Part shown: in pieces, positions 33,260-43,712 of the stretch
How the letters are laid out: each line of letters begins with the position of its first letter
Numbering within the stretch: position 1 is the first letter of the stretch
NCBI GenBank assembly: GCA_949358305.1
Contig: OX442319.1
Coordinates: forward strand, 14,322,001 to 14,386,000
DNA length: 64,000 nt
Origin: Strigamia acuminata
Lineage: Eukaryota > Arthropoda > Chilopoda > Geophilomorpha > Linotaeniidae
Direction: 5' to 3'
The notes under the pieces: model-generated
What the model was told of the DNA's origin: nothing
The model's database searches: none
What the model saw: only the letters and a program-made list of their open reading frames with translations
Translations under genes and position numbers: made by a program

Positions 33260-34920
33260 TAATAGGAGATTAAGAATTTCGTGTTTTTCTAAATGCCGAC
33301 CTCGAAGTAATTGACTATGTTGTGTCAACACCACAGTGTGACTTATGTATGTCAAGAAATGCGAACGTTAGATCTACGTCAATTTAACGTACACGATATT
33401 CGTGCAACGCAGAAAAGCTACAAATTGATTCCTCATCCTCAATGTTATTGGTGCGATGCAGGGAAGCATCTGTGCGGTGCTTGTGCTAGGGCGATGGAGT
33501 GAAGAAAACGATTTTAGATCATACTGTGTTGATGGCATCAAACTCGCACAAGTCATGTCGTTAATTCATTTTTTTAAATTGTTATTTGATTTGTTTGGTA
33601 TGGGATCTCAGGTATTCGTAAGATGTATTTGATGAAATTGTGGGTTTTATTTCTTCATTTAATATTTGATATATTTTTTTTTTTTTAAATTGATCGCATA
33701 TATTGTGAAAATCATTTTTTCAATTTTAATCAATTTTTACCGTGCGTGCCGCTTTCATTGGTATCCGCTATTAAAAATTTAAACTAATTTAGTGATACGT
33801 TGAGTTTGGAACAAAAATTTCCAATTATTTTATAAGTTGTCACTATGTGGCAGCACTTAGCAGAGAAATGATCCATTTCAACTACCGAAACAAATGGTGC
33901 TGTTACACTCGTCGTAATCGTAGTATTTTATCTGTAATATTTATATATTTTATATGTTGAGAGTGGTAAGTGGAATTGTATCGAGACAAGGCTAAATTTT
34001 CGCTTCTGGTTTGAGTAAATAAATCAGAAGTGAAGCGTGGACGATTCTTCTTTGTGCTGTAAGAATGCTCGACTGTTTACTTAATATTTTCATTCATTCA
34101 TTCGTTTATTAATTTATTAATTTCCGCTTTTTAGAGACTTGTTTTCCGTCCAACGAAAAGAAATCAACCTGTTCTTCACAACGTAAACTTCGTGGAGGTA
34201 AAACTGAAGAAAAACCGAACAAATTGTTTGCGTTTGGATAGTCTTAGCAACCAAGATGGCGATATCGATTGGTGTAAACACAGACATTAAAAAATCAATT
34301 ATACCATAAATTTAAATAGTTTACAGTGTGTAGCATTCACAGGGGCGAATTTAGCTTTTTCGGGGACCTACGGTAGATAAATTATTTACTGGGTCCCTTG
34401 TAGCAAAAATTAAGGCTGTATAATTATTGCTTGGTCTTAAATTGATTTTTTTTGGTCCATGAATTAATTTGTTGGCTTAAAATTAGATTTTTTGTGCCCG
34501 AATTTGGAATTTTTGGGCCCAAAATTAGTTTTTTTGGCATTTTTATGCCTGAAATATGAATTTTTTGGCTTAAAATTAGAGTTTTTATGCTTGAAATTGA
34601 AATTGTTATGGATAAAATTGGCAGTTATTTGCCTAAAATTGAATTTTTTGACCTAAAATTGAATTTTCTTGGCTGAATTTTAATTTTTTATTCTAAAATT
34701 TAATTTTCTATCCTAAAATTTAATTTTTTGGCCTAAAATTTACTTTTATAATGGACCAAAAAGTAATTTACAGTGAAACGTTGCGCTTTTATTTACGTAA
34801 TTTGTAGGTGGATCTTTATAAAAATAACTCGAGTAATTTCATTTTTAATTTCAGACAATAAAATCAACTTGAAGTAATTGCAAACTGTTTCCACCCAAAT
34901 CGCACCGAATGTTGTAACCT
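33260..34920. other. Intergenic, with degenerate repeats
   Basis: From about 34430 to 34740 the sequence has many loose copies of a unit built on GGCCTAAAATTGAATTTTTT. The rest is AT-rich. A 5' untranslated exon for the zinc-finger gene may lie here; TTTCAG at about 34850 could be its acceptor. Confidence 0.45.
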
Positions 34921-34923
34921 CGG

Positions 34924-36084
34924 ATGGATTCAAAAATGGATCAAAAATTAAACGTTTACGGATGCAACTTCTGCGGTTATTCCTGCTCGAGCGCCTCAAC
35001 CCTAGCACGACACGTGAAAATGCACGCCCAAGACAGACCATTCACATGCGGACTATGCTCGCGCTCCTTCAAACGAAAAAGCGCACTCAACGCCCACAAG
35101 AAAATCCACACGGGCGAAAAACAACACCGCTGTCACCTCTGTCCCTTCGCGTGCAACCACCTCGGCAACTTAAAAATTCACTTAAACGGCCACAGCGGCG
35201 ACAAATCCTTCAAATGTAATCTATGTTCGTTCTCGACCACGCGCAGCCAGAATTTAAAACAACACCATTTAACGCACACGGGACAAAAACCATTCAAATG
35301 TCAAGTATGCGATTATTCCTGCATTGTTTCAACATCGTTAAAAATCCATTTAAGGACTCATTCCGGCGAAAAACCATACAAATGTCAATTGTGTACGTAT
35401 TCGAGCACACAATTGCAAAATTTGAAGCAACATATGTTCGGTCACACGCGGGAAAAACCATTCAAGTGTCATTTGTGCAATTATTCGTGCGCGCAAAACG
35501 CGGACATGCAGAAACATGTGTCGGCACATACGGGGGAAAAGCCTTTCAAGTGCAATTTGTGTTGTTACACGAGCAACTGTAAAAGCCGAGTTAAGAGGCA
35601 TTTGGTGACGCATACGGGAGAAAAGCGGTTCAAGTGTCATTGTTGTTCGTATTCGTGCAATGAGAAGGGTAATTTGTATAAGCATTTGAGGAAACATTCT
35701 GAGGAGAGGCCTTTTAAGTGTCATTTGTGCGAGTATGCTTGTAAGTTGAGTTCGTCGTTGAGGGCGCATTTGAGGGTACATAGCGGGGAGAAGCCGTTTA
35801 AATGCACCTTTTGTTCGTTTTCGTGTAGGATTAGTGGGAATTTGAAGTCGCACATGTATACTCATACGGGGGAGAGGCCTTTTAAGTGTCATTTGTGCTC
35901 GTTTGCGAGTACTCGCAGCGGCAATTTGACGAATCATTTGCATATTCATTCGGGGGAGAAGCCGTTTAAGTGTGGCTTTTGTTCCTATTCTTGCAACCAA
36001 TCGAATAATTTGAAACGACATATTAAATTGTGGAATCATTTAGGAGAAAAAAAGGTTAAAGCGACGGCACTGGTTAGTTTGTAA
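34924..36084 (+). CDS. C2H2 zinc-finger protein with 13 fingers
   Basis: One coding exon from ATG 34924 (MDSKMDQKLNVYG) encodes 386 aa made almost entirely of tandem C2H2 fingers. I count 13 C-x2-C-x12-H-x3-H units; the last has a lengthened His spacing, HIKLWNH. Linkers are close to the canonical TGEKPF form (HTGEKPF, HSGEKPF, HTGERPF), typical of sequence-specific DNA-binding proteins. There is no KRAB, BTB, ZAD or SET domain. Many fingers read C-x-(L/F)-C-x-(Y/F)-(S/A)-C, so an extra conserved Cys marks this as one expanded lineage. AATAAA lies about 30 bp after the stop. The target and orthologue are not known. Confidence 0.9.
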   Translation: MDSKMDQKLNVYGCNFCGYSCSSASTLARHVKMHAQDRPFTCGLCSRSFKRKSALNAHKKIHTGEKQHRCHLCPFACNHLGNLKIHLNGHSGDKSFKCNLCSFSTTRSQNLKQHHLTHTGQKPFKCQVCDYSCIVSTSLKIHLRTHSGEKPYKCQLCTYSSTQLQNLKQHMFGHTREKPFKCHLCNYSCAQNADMQKHVSAHTGEKPFKCNLCCYTSNCKSRVKRHLVTHTGEKRFKCHCCSYSCNEKGNLYKHLRKHSEERPFKCHLCEYACKLSSSLRAHLRVHSGEKPFKCTFCSFSCRISGNLKSHMYTHTGERPFKCHLCSFASTRSGNLTNHLHIHSGEKPFKCGFCSYSCNQSNNLKRHIKLWNHLGEKKVKATALVSL

Positions 36085-36400
36085 AGTAAAAATGTATTTT
36101 ATTTTGTGTGAAAATAAAATTTTAATCAAAAATTTCTTTTTTCTCATTTTTTGGTGATCACTGATCAGGAATCGAAAAAAAATAACCCAAATTGAAATTC
36201 CAAGCCTGAAAAATACTTGCAAAATTTGCACAATAAATTAGATCATTAATTTGGAACTCACTCGTCAGTCAGTATCAATGTTATTCGAATACAACGTCAT
36301 GGGGGAAGGCGGTAGTAAAATTGTACCCCCTTTCCTGTTTCTAAAAAAACTATTAAATATGAACTTATCTTGTCTCTGCGTGATGTAGTTATACGATGGA
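36085..36400. other. Spacer between the zinc-finger gene and the first DEG/ENaC gene
   Basis: AATAAAATTTTAATC just after the stop is the likely poly(A) region. The remainder has no coding signal. Confidence 0.4.
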
Positions 36401-36406
36401 AACTGA

Positions 36407-36420
36407 GTTCCGGTAATAAA
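36407..36420 (+). promoter_or_regulatory. TTCCGGTAATAAA motif upstream of DEG/ENaC copy 1
   Basis: The motif lies about 140 bp upstream of the first DEG/ENaC ATG. Close copies occur at 39239, 39659 and 43713, each upstream or at the edge of a repeat unit of the tandem cluster. Confidence 0.4.
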
Positions 36421-36561
36421 ACCATACACCGTCTACTTGTAATTGATTATTGCTATAAGCCTTGACATTACTTGTACAGCTTGTAAACACCAGGCAGCTT
36501 TTAAGCATCGTCTCTGCGATTGTTTACCATTTATAACAATTTCCCTCGCTTATTATGCAGA

Positions 36562-38828
36562 ATGGATTGGAGACCAACAAGTAATGCAGTTGTTGACCTG
36601 TATCCACAATTACGGCATACTAAAACCAAAAGAGCTTGTTTTTCTAAGAAGAAATGCATTGCACGCATGCAGAAAATTGTATGGACCACCGCGGTGCTGG
36701 TGAGCGGTGCACTGTGCACTTGGCAACTGGCAATCTGTTTTCATAAGTACTCGGTGCAACCAATTGGGACCAACGTTAGAGTGGAAACGTTGAAACACTA
36801 CACTTTACCGGGCCTTACACTTTGTCCAGTCACTTACCAAGAAACTTACGAATTCGAACCACAATTCAAGAAACATTGCGAAAATAATGCATCGTGTCGA
36901 AATTCGAGTGATGAGAAGAAGCGACGTTTTCCTTTCAACGACTTGGGGATTACGCTTTTGGATTTGTGGCAACCGAAAACAAACATGACCGTCAACACGT
37001 ATATCAAGGTACGTTGCAACAACATCAAACCGCAAGTTTACTTGTAACACGACTTGGTTTTTCAGTGCTTGCCTGCAGTCGATGCAACAGAATGCAAATC
37101 CTCGGATTGGATGCAACAGGGTCGCGTGGACACAACTGCTGGTCCATGCCACACCTTCAAAACAAGCAGGATTTCTATTCGATTCTATAGTTTCAAATTT
37201 ATACAGTAGTATTTCTTTTTATAGGTCTGAAATTTCATTATCTTAGCAAAACATGGGTGTTTTGGATCGCAATAGGAAACATTACGCACTTGCCCACATT
37301 AGCTTTCTCGGTAAAAAAAAAAATACTAAATTTTGCCAAGTTGAAGCAAAATATTAATTGTATGAATAACAAATAAATGATGTTATAGGCCTACATTAAA
37401 AAATTAAATTAGTATTTAAACGCTCAAACAAAATTACTCTTTTCAGATCGATTTGTTTACAACAACTTTGCCGAACTTAATGTTTGCTAGCAAACAATTT
37501 ATTCTGAAATATGGGGATAATGATTTGGAAATATCAACCACTCAAGTAAACAAACAAACAAACACTTAATTTTGTGTGCACAATAAATAAAAAAAATTGT
37601 GCCATATATTAGTTTGAATACTTAAACACGCCTCGCAACCCCTGCATCACGGAGGAAGAAACGTTCCAGTGTACCCACAAATGGGTTTTGGAAAGCTTTA
37701 AAAATCCTGAGGTCAAATGCAGGTTAGATTTAATTTAGTTCGCTTATGTTTATTCATTTAAGCCAGGGGTTCTCAAACTTTGTAACATTACGGCACATGT
37801 GCGCACTTTTTACAAAGACAATCTACTTGTATTGCGGCCCACTTCATCCGCGGTGCATTGAATTTTTTCAGTGATACATGTTGACTGGCAGCTAATCATA
37901 AAATAATGATGAACTGAATTTGGAGGATTTTAGATACATTATGTTAGGCTCTTCTATTTCTGCAAGTTTGATTGTTATAAATATGGAAGCACTTTATTCA
38001 CGCTGTTAAGATTCAGTACACAGTGCTCATATCCTACAAGTAGAACTATAAAGAAGTATTAGACACGTAGGTAGTACACACAAAGCAATTGTTTGATTTG
38101 GCTAAAGATGGGAGTCCAAAACATGTGCTCCATGCCTATTTAATCCAGGAGGTGATGAGAGATATCAACCAATACAAACACTATATATACTCTGTATTTA
38201 TATAAATTATATATAAAAGAAAATATATTTCTACACTAGTAAATCTATGCGATTTAGTAAGAAAACATACATGAAATAATACAAGTACATTTGTACTAAA
38301 TCAAATAAAGAGATCACATGGCTAACCCACAGTACATTAAACAAATTTAACGAACAAAAAACAGAAATTGTGTTGCCGGTTTTGAATAAGAGACGCGGCT
38401 CGAAATCCGGTAATTGATTGATTTTTTTTTCTAACACTAGGTGGCCGTTTATAAACTCGACTGCATTGCCGCTCTGCAATACGATGCTCGAAGTGGAAGA
38501 AATAAACAGGAGAATACTGCAACTGCAAATTACTTCCAAAGAACCAAACCGCTGTAAAAGACCATGTTTGGCCATCACACATTCTTTCTCAAGACTCACC
38601 GATTATCGAGAAAATGTAAAAAGGGAGACTCTTATTACTATGACTTCGAAAACATCCACGAGGCAAATTGTCAGCGAATATTTCACTTACCCCCTGTCCA
38701 GTTTGGTGTCCGAAGTCGGCGGCAGCGTCGGACTTTTCCTCGGCATTTCCCTCCTTTCTTGCCTCAAATTTCTCCGCCTAATTCTCAACAAAATGTACAA
38801 CACATTCATTCTCACCAACAAGTCATAA
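36562..38828 (+). CDS. DEG/ENaC-family sodium channel subunit, tandem copy 1
   Basis: Six exons (36562-37008, 37066-37165, 37225-37310, 37447-37545, 37613-37722, 38441-38828) give an intact frame of about 409 aa with consistent phases. The architecture is that of degenerin/epithelial Na+ channels, trimeric amiloride-sensitive channels: a short cytoplasmic N-terminus, TM1 (ARMQKIVWTTAVLVSGALC), and HYTLPGLTLCPVTY at the start of the ectodomain, where the family has a P-x-x-x-x-C motif. A Cys-rich ectodomain with CITEEETFQC follows, and a TM2 with GGSVGLFLGISLLSCL, where G-I-S matches the family's G-x-S selectivity filter. It is shorter than typical members (500-600 aa). Exon 2 ends in a GC donor where copy 2 has GT. 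Confidence 0.9.
37765..37850 (+). mobile_element. hAT-like element end in intron 5 of DEG/ENaC copy 1
   Basis: CAGGGGTTCTCAAACTTTG followed by TTACGGCACATG and GCGGCCCAC resembles the left end of non-autonomous hAT elements. The matching right end was not seen, so the element is probably truncated. Confidence 0.45.
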
Positions 38829-38884
38829 ATTTTGCAAGACTAAGAAAGCAAATTCAAATTCAAATTCTATAAACAGTTTATTGA

Positions 38885-39187
38885 ATACCGTACCGCCCCG
38901 TTTAAACGCCCGGGCGTTTAATTTTTTTTCAGCCACTTTCCCGGCGCCAATTTGAAGCCCGGCGCTAAATTGAACCCGGCGCATAACCGAAAATTCGCCG
39001 ATTTTTCGCAAAAAATTGCGATTTTTCGGTAAAAATCACTGATTTTTTACAAAAAATCGGTGATTTTTGGGGACCCGGCGCTTATTCGGGGCCGGCGCCA
39101 ATTCATTGAACCGCCGATGACTGCCCGGCGCTAAAACGGGGCCGTCGCTTTATTGAACCCGGGCGTTTAAACGGGGCGGTACGGTAT
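38885..39187. mobile_element. MITE with perfect 30-bp terminal inverted repeats
   Basis: The left end begins ATACCGTACCGCCCCGTTTA and the right end is its exact reverse complement over 30 bp, through CCCGGG. The 303-bp body is non-coding and has several CCCGGCGC motifs, making it unusually GC-rich. It lies between the two DEG/ENaC genes. Confidence 0.85.
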
Positions 39188-39821
39188 CAACTTTTACTCT
39201 TTGTAAACAGTATTATAATGGAACGACATGAAAGCGGAATTCCGGTGATAAAAGCTTGTATTCCATAAAGTGTGTGTTAAAGGCTAACTCAACATTTCAC
39301 ATTAAATTTAATGTGAAAATAGTTTATTATTTCTTAAAAAATGGTACCTAATACTTGTACGTGCCAGCCGCTCCTGTACTTATTGATTTGCCGTAACCAA
39401 TGGCATCACTTGTCACTATTGTAAACACCTAAGCTTTAGTTGGTTTCTTAAAACACATTTCGGGTCAAATATCGGTTCGAAATTGACGCAATTGACGGTT
39501 TTCAGTTTTGATATGCAATCAGAAAAGCTACTTTTATTATTCGGCGCACTCGAGTAGTTCACGCCGACAAGAACACACGTAAAAATTACACATTCCGTCC
39601 ATTAAAAACAGTAAACACGCTTGGCACCTGGTGATGTAGATGTCCGATAAAAAGCGGACTTCCGGCAATAAATCTCACATTGCGTACACCGTGTAATTGA
39701 TTGCTAGAACTCTTGTACAAACGCCACCGATCAGTCAACACCAGGCAGCAGGCAGCAACCATCGTCTCTGGTTCCTCATTGTTTGCCATCTACAACAATT
39801 TTATTAACTTATTCATGAAGA
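39188..39821. other. Duplicated upstream region of the DEG/ENaC genes
   Basis: It holds two copies of the TTCCGG(T/C)(A/G)ATAAA motif (39239 and 39659) and a segment with CACCAGGCAGC and CATCGTCTCTG that matches 36490-36520 upstream of copy 1. No coding exon is seen. Confidence 0.55.
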
Positions 39822-42800
39822 ATGGATTGTGGACCGACAAGAAATGCAGTAATTCACCTGTATCCACAATTAGGGCATACCAAAGCCAAAAGACCATGTT
39901 TTTCTAAGAAGAAATGCTTTGCACGCATTCAGAAAATTGTGTCGACGGCCGCGGTGCTGGTAAGCGGTGCACTGTGCACTTGGCAACTGGCGATCTGTTT
40001 GGATAAGCACTCGGCGCAACCAATTGGGACCTACGTCAGAGTGGAAACGTTGACACACTACACTTTGCCCGGCCTCATGCTTTGTCCAGTCACTTTTGCA
40101 CTAACTTACGAATTTAAACGACAGTTTATTAAACGTTGCGAAGAGAATCCAGTTTGCAACGCTTCGAGCGAACATAACCGTCAACATTTACCATTCAACG
40201 AGATGGGTTTTACCCTTTTAGATTTGTGGCAACCGAAGACGAACATGTCAATCAGCACACATGTCGAAGTAAGTTGCAACAACATCAAATAGTATACATT
40301 AAACAAACATGCAAATGGCCTTGTCCAACCTCACCTCACCAAGTGAAGTTGATGGTTAAGGGGATTATGATCGAGATGTCATTAAACGACGTTATAATCC
40401 GGCTAATTCCCAATAAGAAATAGGGAAAGGTACCATAAGCTGAAAGGTACAGGAGTGAAGTATAAAAAGCCCAACAAGAGTTGTGTAGGAACAACTTTGG
40501 TTCACACTTGCTGTTTTCCACTCTTGTTCACCATGGTGATGCTTAAGGAATGTGCTCTATGCCATTCCCAGGAACGTGTGAGCGATCCATGGGCCATGGG
40601 ACTTAGACCGACAGGAACAGTCAACCGACCACACTGTTCACCAGTTAACCTAACAATGTGGACAGTATGGTTGCAGATTTGCTGCAGTTTGCATAATAAG
40701 CAGTGGGAAAGGCATGAGATACTGATCCCTAGATACTGAATAAAGACCATCAACCATTCATACACTTTTTTGTGTCATTTATTATTATTATTGTCCGGCC
40801 ACTCTCACAATTTTTCAGTGTTTGTCTGCAGTGGATGTAGCAGAATGCAATTCATCAGATTGGATGGAACGTGGTCGTGTAGACACAACTGCTGGTCCAT
40901 GCCACACTTTCAAAATAAGTAAGATTTAGGCAAATCATCTTTGCCCAGTTACAGTTTTGCTCTACTCTTTGTATCAAGATCATGAGTGGCATTATCTAAG
41001 CAAAGCGTGGGTGTTTAAGATAGAAGTAACAAACATTTCAGAATTAGGCTCAGAAGCTTTCTCGGTATAACAAGAAAAAAAAAACATTTGTTAGTCAAAA
41101 CTCAATCCACACCACTGTTTTCAGGTCGATTTGTTTACAACCACTTCGCCAAACCCAATGTTTATCACCAAAGCATATATTTTGAAAAATGGTTACAACG
41201 ACTTGGAAATATCGTCCACTAAAGTAAACAAACAAAACATTCAATTTATGTGCACAATAAATCAATTGTATCGCTTATTAGTTTGAATACTTAAACACGA
41301 CTCGCAAGCCTTGCTTTACGGAAGAAGAAGCATTCATGTGTATTCACAAATGGTTAGTTGAAAACTTACAAACTTCAGACATCAAATGCAGGTGAGATGC
41401 AAGTGCATACCGTATTTTGTGCATTATTATAAGATGCGCTTTTTTACTTTGATATGTGGGAAATCGGGGAATCCCTTACAATAAATTCAGGGATTCCAAT
41501 GAGAATTTACCACTAGCTTTGTCTAAAAATAGCCGCGAATGAGATTAGGGCTAACGAAACAACAATCGGTCTCCCAACCAATCCCGAGGCGCGTAACAAA
41601 CCGCTTTTGACGTCTGATTGGTGCTTACCGAGAAGAATTCTTGTAGCCTGTACTCTTTTCACTCTTCCCGGTCAATATTTCTGTTGCTCTAGCCCCCCGG
41701 TGGGGCCTTTACGAACCAAGCATCAATTGTCGTGGGATTGGTCGAGAGTACGATTGTTGTTTTGTTAGGCCTAATCTCAAGGTAAATTGTCATTTTCACT
41801 ATCTCATTTTCGCTATCTCATTTTCGCTATCTCATTTTCGCTATCTCATTTTCGCTATCTCATTTTTGCTATCTCATTTTTGCTATCTCATTTTTGCTAT
41901 CTCATTTTTGCCATCTCATTTTTGCCATCTCATTTTTGCCATCTCATTTTTGCCATCTCATTTTTGCCATCTCATTTTTGCCATCTCATTTTTGCCATCT
42001 CATTTTTGCCATCTCATTTTTGCCATCTCATTTTTGCCATCTCATTTTTGCCATCTCATTTTTGCCATCTCATTTTTGCCATCTCATTTTTGCCATCTCA
42101 TTTTTGCCATCTCATTTTTGCCATCTCATTTTTGCCATCTCATTTTTGCCATCTCATTTTTGCCATCTCATTTTTGCCATCTCATTTTTGCCATCTCATT
42201 TTTGCCATCTCATTTTTGCCATCTCATTTTTGCCATCTCATTTTTGCCATCTCATTTTTGCCATCTCATTTTTGCCATCTCATTTTTGCCATCTCATTTT
42301 TGCCATCTCATTTTTGCCATCTCATTTTTGCCATCTCATTTTTGCCATCTCATTTTTGCCATCTCATTTTTGCCATCTCATTTTTGCCATCTCATTTTTG
42401 CCATCTCATTTTTGCCATCTCATTTTTGCCATCTCATTTTTGCCATCTCATTTTTGCCATCTCATTTTCGCCATCTCATTTTCGCCATCTCATTTTTGCC
42501 ATCTCATTTTCGCCATCTCATTTTCGCCATCTCATTTTCGCCATCTCATTTTCGCCATCTCATTTTTGCCATCTCATTTTTGCCATCTCATTTTCTCTAT
42601 CTCATTTTCGCTATCTCATTTTCGCAATCTCATTTTTGCTATCTCATTTTTTCTATCTTATTTTCGCAATCTAATTTTTCTCTCATTTTTGCGATCTCAT
42701 TTTTGCTATCTCATTTTTGCTATCTACATTATTTTCTATCTGTAAATTCTCGTATCAAATACACCTCGCGCTTGAGTAATTGTCGGGATTAGGTCAGCAC

Positions 42801-43594
42801 TCATCTTCTTGTCTTCTTGTCAGATCACTCGTGCCCTGACGGGCACTCGTGATCTTATCAGGCAAGAAGATTCGTGCTGACCTAATTATCCCGACAATTA
42901 CACGTCACGCTCGGTATATTACCTATGAAAATTGTTGTGTATTGGCACCACAATTAAGGAATTGTTTAAGTCAAATGATGAAATAAAAGATTGATTGCTA
43001 ACCATAGCAATAATTGATCAAAAATAAATCGGGGAATTATAAAAATAATAATTAAAAATGAAATTTAACATTTTTTTTTGTAATAATGACATTTTTTGCG
43101 CAAAAATTGTCTCTTTGCGTGTCTTTTGGTCCAATGCGTCTTAATTGTCCGCAAATTACGATATACATTCACCTGAATAAACAATGATGCACTTATTCCT
43201 CCATTTTAGGTGGCCATTTTTAAACTCGACTGCATTGCCGCTGTGCAACTCGATGTCCGAAGTGGTAAAAATAGAAGCGAGGATACTACAACTGCAAATA
43301 TCTCTGAAAAAACCAAACCGCTGCCAAAGACCATGTTTTTCCACGACATATTCCTTCTCAAGACTCACCGACTTTCTCGAAAATGACAAAAATGCAACTT
43401 TCATCAGTATGACCTCGAAAACATCCACGAGGCAAATTGTCAGCGAATATTTCACTTACCCCCCGTCCAGTTTGGTGTCCGATGTCGGCGGCAGCGTCGG
43501 ACTTTTCCTCGGCATTTCCCTCCTTTCTTGCCTCAAATTTCTCCGCCAAATTCTCAACAAAATGTACAACACATTCATTCTCACCAAGAAATAA
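39822..43594 (+). CDS. DEG/ENaC-family sodium channel subunit, tandem copy 2
   Basis: Six exons (39822-40268, 40819-40918, 40979-41064, 41125-41223, 41282-41391, 43210-43594) match copy 1 one for one. The lengths of exons 1-5 are identical, and the protein is about 408 aa. TM1, LTHYTLPGLMLCPVT, CFTEEEAFMC and GGSVGLFLGISLLSCL are present and all junctions use GT-AG, so it appears functional. Intron 1 carries a 500-bp insertion absent from copy 1. Intron 5 grew from 0.7 to 1.8 kb through a foldback element, a 14-bp satellite and a palindrome. Exon 6 is nearly identical at its 3' half to copy 1, which suggests gene conversion or recent duplication. Confidence 0.9.
40315..40805 (+). mobile_element. 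Insertion in intron 1 of DEG/ENaC copy 2 (LTR-like)
   Basis: Copy 1 has a 57-bp intron here and copy 2 has about 550 bp. The inserted text begins near TTGTCCAACCTCACC, contains a TATAAAAAGCC box (40462) and AATAAAGACC (40739), and ends near TTATTGTCCGGCC, flanked by GGCC on both sides. This order resembles a solo LTR. No protein domain is seen. Confidence 0.5.
41405..41480 (+). mobile_element. Left part of a split MITE
   Basis: ATACCGTATTTTGTGCATT, then AAGATGCGCTTTTTTACTTTG and AAATCGGGGAAT, matches the left half of the 9040-9250 element. Confidence 0.55.
41500..41790. mobile_element. Foldback / inverted-repeat element
   Basis: GAGATTAGGGCTAACGAAAC (41541) and its near reverse complement ending at 41778 form arms of about 28 bp, each continued by ACAATCG and CCAATCCC-type matches. 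The interior has no ORF. It abuts the 14-bp satellite. Confidence 0.7.
41791..42740 (+). repeat. 14-bp satellite array, about 67 copies
   Basis: The unit is CATTTTTGCCATCT. Central copies are identical, while edge copies vary in an ordered way (CGCTATCT, then TGCTATCT, then TGCCATCT, and CGCCATCT near the right end). Because 14 is not a multiple of 3 and the three-unit reading has no stop, all three + strand frames stay open. The long ORFs here are artefacts. It lies wholly inside intron 5 of DEG/ENaC copy 2. Confidence 0.95.
42776..42901. repeat. Near-perfect 126-bp palindrome
   Basis: GTAATTGTCGGGATTAGGTC on the left pairs with GACCTAATTATCCCGACAAT and AC on the right. The arms of about 55 bp meet at GTGCCCTGACGGGCAC. 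It could extrude a cruciform or be a single-hairpin MITE. Confidence 0.85.
43015..43165 (+). mobile_element. Right part of a split MITE
   Basis: AAATAAATCGGGGAATTATA through GTCTCTTTGCGTGTCTTTTG and CAATGCGTCTTAATTGTCC matches the right half of the 9040-9250 element. Confidence 0.6.
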
Positions 43595-43712
43595 TCAATT
43601 TTGTATGAATAAGAAGTCACGTAGCACCAAATTCACATCAAATCAATTACGTACCGTACCGTATAATTTATGATGTAAACAGCACGCTAATATTTCTAGA
43701 TAAACACACGAA

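Noticed and set aside
33311-33502. 63-codon + ORF with a CYWCDAGKHLCGAC cysteine cluster
   Set aside because: Too short, no neighbours or splice support, and overlapped by an equally open minus frame.
35350-36039. 229-codon minus-strand ORF
   Set aside because: It is the antisense shadow of the C2H2 zinc-finger repeats.
41787-42792. Three overlapping + strand ORFs of 280-310 codons (SHFCHLIF-type repeats)
   Set aside because: They are the three frames of the 14-bp satellite inside an intron. The unit has no stop in any frame.
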